Shown piece by piece: positions 6,285 to 11,986 of a stretch of DNA of 11,986 bases. Each line of letters begins with the position of its first letter. The stretch's first letter is position 1. The notes under the pieces were generated by a model. The model was not told where the DNA came from and ran no database searches. It worked only from the letters and a program-made list of their open reading frames with translations. Source of the DNA: Acidobacteriota bacterium (lineage in GTDB: Bacteria; Acidobacteriota; Terriglobia; Terriglobales; Acidobacteriaceae); NCBI GenBank assembly GCA_023441255.1, contig JAEZPW010000198.1:1-11986 (forward strand). Reading direction: 5' to 3'. Made by a program: the position numbers and the translations under genes.

Positions 6285-7553
6285 TTACTCGTACCTGAGA
6301 GCCTCGATAGGGTCGAGGTTGGCAGCTTTCCAGGCGGGGTAGATTCCGAATAGCAGTCCGATACCCGCGGAACCGCAAACGGCGAGTGCGGTCCAGAAGA
6401 ATGACATACTGGCCGGCATAGATGACCAGATCAGTCGTATGGCATAGGTGAGGACCGCGCCGACGAAGATGCCGATAAATCCACCAACGGAACACAAGGT
6501 GATGGCTTCCAGCGTGAACTGAATCAGGACATCGCGCTTTCGCGCTCCGATGGCCTTCCGCACTCCGATCTCACGTGTTCGTTCGGTGACCGACACTAGC
6601 ATGATGTTCATCACGCCGACGCCGCCCACAATGAGCGCAACACTGCTCACCGCAAACATGAAGATGAAGATGCCGCCGGTGACCTGGTTCCACACTTCCG
6701 ACATTGAGTCCTGCGTGAAGACCGAAAAGTTGTCGGGCTTGTTGGGAGGAACCTTTCTGCGCCGGCGCAGCAGCTCGCGGATTTCGTCCTGCGCCTTCTG
6801 CATATCGTCGTGAGAGGTGGCTTTGGCGGTGATCCAATGAGCTTTCTGTTCCGGGTGGAGCTTGCGGAAGGTCGCCAGAGGCATAAATATCTTGTTGTCT
6901 TCGGGATTTGACCCGCCCCCGCCGAACACCTGCTTGGTGGGTTCGGCGACGCCTATGACTGTAAACAGCTGCCCTTCGATGTTGATCTCTTTGCCGAGCG
7001 GGTCTTCATTTTCGAACAGCGCCTGTTTTGTTTCCGATCCGAGGATCAGGACGTTTGCGCGGCGTTCGTCATCCAGGTCGCTGAACCATCGACCGCCAGG
7101 CTGCAACTGCGCGTCATACACGTCCTTTGCCGAGGCAGTGTCGCCTTCCACGATCGTGTTTTTGGCTTTGCGGCCGTTGTACTTGACTGCGAAGCTTCCT
7201 ACGCCAAGTTCGGGGCGAAACCATCGCACGCCTGCAGTGACGGCTTTGACGTGCGGCAGAGTTTTCATGGCCTCTGCGTCTTCAAACGTGAGTTCCTTGC
7301 GCGTGCGCATCTCTTCCGGCATGTGGCCGAATGTGAAGACGTCGATGTGAAAGGCGAAGATCAAGTCCGACCCCATGCTGCTGATCATGCCTGACACGTT
7401 CGAGTTCAGCCCGCGAACGACGGACGAAATCCCGATCACTACCGACACGCCGATCACGATGCCCAGAATGGTCAAGCCGGAACGCAGCTTGTTCTTCCAG
7501 ATCGTATCCAACGCCATCCGAACAATTTCACCGAGATCGTTCTTGCGCATCAT
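6285..7553 (-). CDS. MacB/FtsX-type ABC transporter permease
   Basis: Inner-membrane permease subunit of a type VII (MacB-like) ABC transporter, 422 residues. The layout is typical: a first membrane segment at about 25-45, a periplasmic core domain (about 47-290) and three membrane segments near 293-322, 353-378 and 383-408. Between segments two and three is the family signature SVTERTREIGVRKAIGAR, which contacts the ATPase. The C-terminus YPAWKAANLDPIEALRYE is characteristic. There is no fused nucleotide-binding domain, so an ATPase must be supplied from elsewhere; none is in the window. Two adjacent ATGs (7553 and 7550) are possible starts; AAGGA lies about 10 bases upstream of the first. 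The gene follows a paralogous permease by 21 bases and probably shares its transcript and possibly its complex. MacB-type systems move lipoproteins, peptides, toxins or antibiotics across the envelope; the cargo here is unknown. Confidence 0.92.
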   Translation of the reverse strand: MMRKNDLGEIVRMALDTIWKNKLRSGLTILGIVIGVSVVIGISSVVRGLNSNVSGMISSMGSDLIFAFHIDVFTFGHMPEEMRTRKELTFEDAEAMKTLPHVKAVTAGVRWFRPELGVGSFAVKYNGRKAKNTIVEGDTASAKDVYDAQLQPGGRWFSDLDDERRANVLILGSETKQALFENEDPLGKEINIEGQLFTVIGVAEPTKQVFGGGGSNPEDNKIFMPLATFRKLHPEQKAHWITAKATSHDDMQKAQDEIRELLRRRRKVPPNKPDNFSVFTQDSMSEVWNQVTGGIFIFMFAVSSVALIVGGVGVMNIMLVSVTERTREIGVRKAIGARKRDVLIQFTLEAITLCSVGGFIGIFVGAVLTYAIRLIWSSMPASMSFFWTALAVCGSAGIGLLFGIYPAWKAANLDPIEALRYE

Positions 7554-7574
7554 GAAAATCGGTCCTTCGCGTCA

Positions 7575-8801
7575 CTACATCTCGAATCTCAAAGCCGCGA
7601 TGGGGTCGAGCTTCGCCGCCCTGCTGGCCGGGTAAACACCGAAGAATATCCCAACGCTTGCAGCCACTATAAGACCCGCCAGTACCGCCCAAAGTTTGAT
7701 GGCAGACGGCATCCCGATAAGGGCGGTGACGGTCTTTGCCACAGTGATCCCGCTCAGTACGCCGAGAACTCCGCCGACCATGGCCAAGGTAGTCGACTCG
7801 ATCAGGAACTGCCGTAGCACGTCGGCACTGCGTGCGCCCATTGCCTTTCGAATGCCGATCTCCCGGGTACGTTCGGTCACGGACACGAGCATGATATTCA
7901 TGATGACGATTCCGCCAACCACCAGCGAGATGGAAGCGATCGCGATCATGGCGATGAAGAAGCTGCTCATGAGCGAGTTCACAATGCCGATGAAGCTCTG
8001 GTTTGATTCCAGGGCGAAACTGTCAGGCTTGCCGGGCATATCATGCCGATGAGAGCGCATGATGACGCGCGATTCATCCATCGCGGCATCGAGGCTCGTT
8101 CCCAATCCGTAGGCCTTTCCGAGGATAGTGATGCTCCGCCTGGCCCCGAACTGCCGTAGCCATGATGACATCGGCAATACAACCCAGTTGTCACGGCTCT
8201 GCCCGAGAGTGGTGCCTTCCTTCTTCCCGACCCCGATCACCGTGTACCCGGCGCCATTCACATAGATCTCTTTGCCGATCGGATCCATGCCGCCCAGAAG
8301 TTTGTCGAACACGTCGTAGCCGATCATGGCGACATTGGCCGCGGTATTCATGTCGGTTTCGTTCACGGCACGTCCAGCGATCAGGTCCAGGTCATAGACC
8401 GGCGACATGTCAGGCGTCCAGCCACGGATAAACGTGTCACTGCTGGATTGGTCGGCGTAGCGAACTTTCCCGATCGTGGTGACGGACGCGGCGACGTATT
8501 GGCAGTTCCTGCACTCGGCTTTGACAGCCTCGAAGTGCTCCAGTCCCAAATCCTTGCGCTTTTCCGCTTCGAGCAGTTGCTCGGCGTTGGTGACCACCGG
8601 GGAGGTCTTGCTTATGACGAAGACGTCGGCTCCGAGGCGAAATATTCTTTCGGAGACGTAAGCCTGGATACCGTTGACGAAGGTGACCACCGCAATGACG
8701 GCAGCGACGCCAATGACTACGCCGAGCAGCGTCAGTACCGACCGTAACTTGTTCGCCCACAAGGAGAGCAGGGCTATGCGGATGGCCTCGGAAATATTCA
8801 T
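7575..8801 (-). CDS. MacB/FtsX-type ABC transporter permease (paralogue)
   Basis: Second MacB-type permease, 408 residues, with the same plan as its neighbour: membrane segment at about 20-42, a periplasmic core domain to about 280, then three membrane segments. The signature SVTERTREIGIRKAMGAR and the end YPASRAAKLDPIAALRFEM are nearly shared with the downstream gene, so the pair arose by duplication or forms a heterodimer. The periplasmic domain carries a CxxC pair (C97, C100, in AECRNCQY) that the downstream paralogue lacks. No ATPase domain is present. The ATG at 8801 has no strong ribosome-binding site. It is the upstream member of the permease pair. The 88 bases between it and the VWFA gene upstream show no convincing promoter or terminator, so read-through from that gene is possible. 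Confidence 0.92.
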   Translation of the reverse strand: MNISEAIRIALLSLWANKLRSVLTLLGVVIGVAAVIAVVTFVNGIQAYVSERIFRLGADVFVISKTSPVVTNAEQLLEAEKRKDLGLEHFEAVKAECRNCQYVAASVTTIGKVRYADQSSSDTFIRGWTPDMSPVYDLDLIAGRAVNETDMNTAANVAMIGYDVFDKLLGGMDPIGKEIYVNGAGYTVIGVGKKEGTTLGQSRDNWVVLPMSSWLRQFGARRSITILGKAYGLGTSLDAAMDESRVIMRSHRHDMPGKPDSFALESNQSFIGIVNSLMSSFFIAMIAIASISLVVGGIVIMNIMLVSVTERTREIGIRKAMGARSADVLRQFLIESTTLAMVGGVLGVLSGITVAKTVTALIGMPSAIKLWAVLAGLIVAASVGIFFGVYPASRAAKLDPIAALRFEM

Positions 8802-8889
8802 GACCGGGTTCGGAACTACGTGAAAAGTGTACCAGAGAGGCTGGCGAAGGGCTTTCGCTCATTTGGGAAGCATTCGCACGCCTGAATGG

Positions 8890-10311
8890 CTACGGTTGGA
8901 CTGAGGACGCGGCCGGCACCCGTCGTGGCGGCAAGGGATAATATCCGTCCTTTGCGTAAATTCTCAGACCTCCCCGCGTGACCCGCACCTCTATGCTTCT
9001 GTATGCGCTAGATGGGGTAGCCCGCGTTTGGTACACGAGCGTGTACTGATTTCGCGCCTGCTCGGTCACCTGCGAATAGGCGTTTTCGATCGCCTGCTCA
9101 TCGAAAGACGGGAAAAGCTGTCCGCCGGTGGCGGAGACATATTTCGGCAAGATGTTGCCGTAACTCGTCCCCGGAATGTGGATCTTCTCCAACGTGCGGT
9201 AGCCCGGAATGCCGGCGCTTCCAACGCCAACGGCGTATACCGTTATTCCGTTCGAAAGCAGAACTTTCATGACGTCAGCGTAACTGGCGTCGCTGCCGAC
9301 TTCCCGGCCATCACTGACAACGAACAAAATTCTCCTTCGGGTTACTCCGTCCCGTGCGGCCAGATCGCGTGCCGCCGCGAGAATCGCGTCGTTAAGCACC
9401 CGCGATGTTTTGGCGTTAGTGCCGGAGGGCATCGATGGCATGTTAGGGGTATTGTCGGCCACATTGCGCCCGTTGATCACTGGTCCGGTTTGGCCCATTG
9501 GGCCGCCGATGACCGGAGTGCCAGCCGCACTGCCGCGCTGCGCCTTCAACTGCTTCATTAATGAAGGGGGGACGCTTTTGGCGGAAGTGAAGTCCTGCCA
9601 CTTCTTTACGGTATTACCGTACGAATAGACTGAAATCTCGTCGAACTGGCCAAAAGCGCCGACGAGAGCGGGCAGGGTGTCACGAACCTTGCTCAGAACG
9701 TTGTCCGGCATGCCCATGTCGATGACAACAGCCGCGGAGAGAGGGAACGGGTCGCTGGTAAAGAACGTCAACTTCTGTCTAACGCCATCCTCATAAACAC
9801 TGAAATCTTTAGCAAGCAGTCCTTCTACCAGGTGTCCTGAATCGTCCTTCACCGTTACCGGCACCGTGACCGCATTTACCTGCCGAGTAATCTTGTACAT
9901 CTGCTCACGGTCACTCCCGTCGCGTGGCACCGAACCCGGGGCGATCGTGGTCACCTGCGAACTTGGCTTCTGCCCGGCGTTGGAATCCTCTGACCCCGTG
10001 GTTGGCAGCGTATCGTCGGAAGTCGCGGAACCGGCCGGTTCGCTGCCCGGAATCGGAGCATTCGGCGCCGGCTGCGGTTCAGGAGCGGGCTGTGCGGCTG
10101 GCGCTTCGGGTAGTGGAGGGGCATTCTCTTGCGGTTTGGGAGTCTCCGGAACAGGCTGCGGAGCGTTGTTCTGAGGCTTAGGACCGTCCGGCAGTTGTTC
10201 GTTCGATTGTGCTGCCGCCGCAGAAGTCAGGAAGAGAGTCAAGGCTATGACACAATAGAAAAGTAGCAAAATCCGGCAATTGCCGCAGAGGCCTTTTCGG
10301 CCCATTCTCAT
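8890..10311 (-). CDS. Exported VWFA-domain protein with proline-rich linker (acidobacterial type)
   Basis: Probably a periplasmic or outer-envelope protein involved in protein binding; its exact role is unknown. With the ATG at 10311 it has 473 residues: a signal peptide (hydrophobic core ILLLFYCVIALTLFL, cleavage probably near AAAAQ), a long Pro/Ala/Gln/Glu-rich linker (about 40-115, with related KPQNNAPQP and KPQENAPPL segments), a small beta region with VPVTVKDDSGHLVEGL and FSVYEDGVRQ (150-180), and a VWFA domain (about 188-420). The end RNQYTLVYQTR...YRSIEVRVTR...IYAKDGYYP is the signature of the VWFA-related acidobacterial family. The metal site is altered: the DxSxS motif reads DMGMP (198-202), although SDGRE (D334) remains. 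In-frame starts exist at 10377 (TTG) and 10305 (ATG); 10311 or 10305 place the signal peptide at the N-terminus and follow an AAAGGGG ribosome-binding site. It is divergent from a second VWFA gene. Confidence 0.85.
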   Translation of the reverse strand: MRMGRKGLCGNCRILLLFYCVIALTLFLTSAAAAQSNEQLPDGPKPQNNAPQPVPETPKPQENAPPLPEAPAAQPAPEPQPAPNAPIPGSEPAGSATSDDTLPTTGSEDSNAGQKPSSQVTTIAPGSVPRDGSDREQMYKITRQVNAVTVPVTVKDDSGHLVEGLLAKDFSVYEDGVRQKLTFFTSDPFPLSAAVVIDMGMPDNVLSKVRDTLPALVGAFGQFDEISVYSYGNTVKKWQDFTSAKSVPPSLMKQLKAQRGSAAGTPVIGGPMGQTGPVINGRNVADNTPNMPSMPSGTNAKTSRVLNDAILAAARDLAARDGVTRRRILFVVSDGREVGSDASYADVMKVLLSNGITVYAVGVGSAGIPGYRTLEKIHIPGTSYGNILPKYVSATGGQLFPSFDEQAIENAYSQVTEQARNQYTLVYQTRATPSSAYRSIEVRVTRGGLRIYAKDGYYPLPPRRVPAASSVQP

Positions 10312-10403
10312 ACCCCTTTCTCTTCCCGAAACGAAGGTTCCGGCGTTGCCCCGGCGCGATTCTCCTGCCGACAGCAACTATGGACCCCCTCCCGCGTTCT
10401 AAT

Positions 10404-10433
10404 ATGTTAAGGCGGGACGCGGAGCCATCTCAA
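10404..10433 (-). promoter_or_regulatory. Possible promoter of the proline-rich VWFA gene
   Basis: On the minus strand TTGAGA (10428-10433) and TAACAT (10404-10409) are 18 bases apart and match the sigma-70 boxes at five and four of six positions. The leader to the ATG at 10311 would be about 85 bases. A six-base inverted repeat, TCCCGC (10390-10395) and GCGGGA (10412-10417), flanks the -10 box and could be an operator. No clear promoter was found for the divergent gene in the same gap. Confidence 0.35.
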
Positions 10434-10464
10434 TTCTAGCTGACGCAGACCGCTTCATAAAAAC

Positions 10465-11481
10465 ATGCAGTCTCTAAGAACACCGCTCAGTTTCAAAGTC
10501 GCACTTGGGTTCGTCCTGGCACTCGCTTTTGCCGTGCCCTTTTGGGCGCAAGAGGACCAGCAGACTGAAAACCTGCCAACCTTCAAGTCCAATGTGAACG
10601 TCGTCAACCTCTTCTTCAACGTCAAGGACAAGAAGGGCGCGTTAATACCGAACCTGACGAAAGACGATTTTGAGGTACTGGAGGATGGCAAAGAGCAGAA
10701 GATCAAGTATTTCAGCTCAGAGTCGAACCAGCCTCTTACGCTGGGCATACTGATCGACAGCAGCGCGAGCCAGGAGCGGGTCCTGGAGTTCGAAAAGGAA
10801 GTCGGTTCGTCGTTTCTGCGCGACGTTATCAAGCCGAAAGATCTGGCATTCGTCATCAGCTTTGACGTGACGGTAGATCTTCTGCAGGACTTTACCTCTT
10901 CCTCGCATGAACTAGCCTCGGCCCTGAACCGGGCACGAATCAATACCGGCGGAGGTGGCGGCGTGGTGCCTGGTATCGGCGGCGGCCCATTCCCGACCAG
11001 TACCGATCCGAAAGGAACTCTTCTTTACGACGCCATCTATTTGGCTGCCAACGACAAACTGGCCAAAGAAGTGGGCCGGAAAGCGATGATTATCCTCACC
11101 GACGGCGAAGACCAGGGCAGCCAGATGAAAATACGGGACGCAGTGGAGGCGGCGCAAAAAGCCGACTCGATCTGCTACGTAATTCTTATCGCGGACCGCG
11201 GGTTCTACGGCGGCGCGTATGGAGGGGACCGGGAGATGAAAAAGCTTGCCGAAGAAACGGGTGGGCGTGTCATCGAAGCGTCCAACAAGCCTGAAAAGCT
11301 CCGCGCCGCCTTCGATCAGATCGCGAATGAGCTCCGCAGCCAGTACAACCTGGGCTACACACCCACCAATGCGAAACTCGACGGGACTTTCAGGAGAGTT
11401 GAGTTACGCACTAAAGATAAAGACCTTCGCGTGCAGGCGCGCAAGGGGTACTACGCCATCAAGTCCGACGCAGGGGATTGA
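10465..11481 (+). CDS. Exported VWFA-domain protein (acidobacterial type), intact metal site
   Basis: Exported VWFA-domain protein of 338 residues, expected to bind a protein or peptide partner through a metal ion; the partner is unknown. A signal peptide occupies about residues 1-28 (FKVALGFVLALAFAVPFWA). After it comes the small beta region with LFFNVKDKKGALIPNL and DFEVLEDGKEQKI, then the VWFA domain (about 91-290). All parts of the metal-ion-dependent adhesion site are present: DSSAS (98-102), the Thr of KGTLLYDAI (T185) and TDGED (D213). The end, SQYNLGYTP...FRRVELRTK...VQARKGYYA, is the acidobacterial VWFA family signature. A glycine-rich loop (161-174) interrupts the domain. No clear ribosome-binding site precedes the ATG, so the start rests on the signal peptide. 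It is divergent from a longer VWFA protein lacking the metal-site serines, and its last 31 bases overlap the response regulator gene tail to tail. Confidence 0.88.
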   Translation: MQSLRTPLSFKVALGFVLALAFAVPFWAQEDQQTENLPTFKSNVNVVNLFFNVKDKKGALIPNLTKDDFEVLEDGKEQKIKYFSSESNQPLTLGILIDSSASQERVLEFEKEVGSSFLRDVIKPKDLAFVISFDVTVDLLQDFTSSSHELASALNRARINTGGGGGVVPGIGGGPFPTSTDPKGTLLYDAIYLAANDKLAKEVGRKAMIILTDGEDQGSQMKIRDAVEAAQKADSICYVILIADRGFYGGAYGGDREMKKLAEETGGRVIEASNKPEKLRAAFDQIANELRSQYNLGYTPTNAKLDGTFRRVELRTKDKDLRVQARKGYYAIKSDAGD

Positions 11482-11888
11482 ACGGTGTCTGATGTTCGAC
11501 TGAGGTCTGCGAGGGTGTCCGACACCGCTGATAACAGTTCGTCCGGGTGAACAGGTTTTTGCAGCAGCCTGAAATCGTGCCCTGTCGCACGCGCATTGGA
11601 TAGCAGATCTGTGGTGGCGGCATGTCCTGAAATCAACAGGACCTTGCATCCGGGGCACTCACGCTCGTAGTAGATCGCTACATCTATGCCGTTGATGGAA
11701 TCCGGGTCCAAAGCGACATCGGTAATGAGCAGGTCGGGAGGCTCCTCGTCGAGATACTGTAGGGCAGCCGCTGCCGAATAGACCGCCGAAGCCTCACATC
11801 CGTTCAGGCGCAGTATCTGCGCCAGCGTGTCTGCGATTACACGCTCATCGTCCAGCACCACTACCCGGGGCGGTCGCACCCAGTCCAT
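11451..11888 (-). CDS. Stand-alone receiver-domain response regulator
   Basis: Single-domain response regulator of 145 residues (CheY-like size, no output domain). It would be phosphorylated by a histidine kinase not present in the window and act by binding a partner. The receiver residues are in place: acidic pair D13-D14 (VVLDDE), phosphoacceptor D57 (LLITDVALD), switch residue S87 (LLISGHA) and K111 (LLQKPVHP). After the receiver only about 20 residues remain, without DNA-binding features. Its 3' end overlaps the convergent VWFA gene by 31 bases, so the two mRNAs have complementary tails. The ATG at 11888 has only GAGG very close by, so the start is moderately sure. Confidence 0.88.
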   Translation of the reverse strand: MDWVRPPRVVVLDDERVIADTLAQILRLNGCEASAVYSAAAALQYLDEEPPDLLITDVALDPDSINGIDVAIYYERECPGCKVLLISGHAATTDLLSNARATGHDFRLLQKPVHPDELLSAVSDTLADLSRTSDTVQSPASDLMA

Positions 11889-11939
11889 AGCCTCATGTCT
11901 CAGATGATGGTTGCTCCGCGTCTGTCACCCCGCGCCACA

Positions 11940-11956
11940 GAAAAACAACGTTTTTC
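11940..11956. repeat. A/T-rich inverted repeat upstream of the response regulator gene
   Basis: GAAAAAC-AAC-GTTTTTC has perfect seven-base arms around a three-base centre, about 50 bases upstream of the response regulator start. It could be an operator or part of a bidirectional terminator for a gene beyond the right edge; no T run follows the stem on either strand beyond the arm itself. Confidence 0.35.
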
Positions 11957-11986
11957 GGCAGAAAGAGAATGGCCGCGGCTTGAAGC

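Noticed and set aside
10312..10377. N-terminal extension of the proline-rich VWFA protein from a TTG at 10377
   Set aside because: It would place 22-24 polar, arginine-rich residues before the signal peptide, and good ribosome-binding bases precede the ATGs at 10311 and 10305.
11514..11526. Hairpin GGTGTC-C-GACACC near the VWFA / response regulator junction
   Set aside because: It lies inside the response regulator coding region, has no T run after it on either strand, and six-base arms can be chance in coding DNA.
1..11986. Search for CRISPR arrays, tRNA or rRNA genes, transposases and phage genes
   Set aside because: No regularly spaced repeats, RNA gene cores, transposase motifs or terminal inverted repeats were seen on reading; the genes look like ordinary chromosomal genes.

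Overview
The window looks like chromosomal DNA of an Acidobacteriota bacterium, probably of the Terriglobia / Koribacter type. The main reason is a divergent pair of exported proteins with the VWFA-related domain layout typical of that phylum, next to tandem MacB-type permeases, a Tat-exported GH116 enzyme and moderately GC-rich coding DNA. The assignment rests on gene content alone. No rRNA, tRNA, CRISPR array or insertion sequence is visible.

Left part (1-6230): an L-rhamnose utilisation locus. On the minus strand, in transcription order, are a regulator (3218-2112), an L-rhamnose isomerase of the Streptomyces subtype (1942-761) and the N-terminal part of a rhamnulokinase that runs off the left edge. 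Divergent from the regulator is a large Tat-exported GH116 glycoside hydrolase (3546-6230). The regulator is an unusual chimera: an IclR-type winged helix-turn-helix joined to an RbsB/LacI-like sugar-binding domain in place of the usual IclR effector domain. Near-identical palindromes of the form GAAA-N3-TTTC overlap the predicted -35 boxes of the regulator promoter and the GH116 promoter, and a related site overlaps a weaker predicted promoter of the isomerase. This predicts one self-regulated regulon in which the secreted hydrolase releases sugar that the cytoplasmic isomerase and kinase then process. A strong terminator-like hairpin separates the regulator from the isomerase, so they are probably separate transcripts answering to the same protein.

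Middle part (6285-8801): two adjacent minus-strand genes for MacB/FtsX-type ABC permeases, 21 bases apart, probably co-transcribed. No ATPase or membrane-fusion partner gene lies in the window.

Right part (8890-11888): two divergent exported VWFA-domain proteins, one with a proline-rich linker and a degenerate metal site, the other with an intact metal site. The second gene's 3' end overlaps, tail to tail, a gene for a stand-alone receiver-domain response regulator.

The best candidate for something undescribed is the rhamnose/GH116 regulon with its IclR-HTH / sugar-binding chimera and matching operators. The rest is ordinary for the phylum, with a few oddities noted in the findings.
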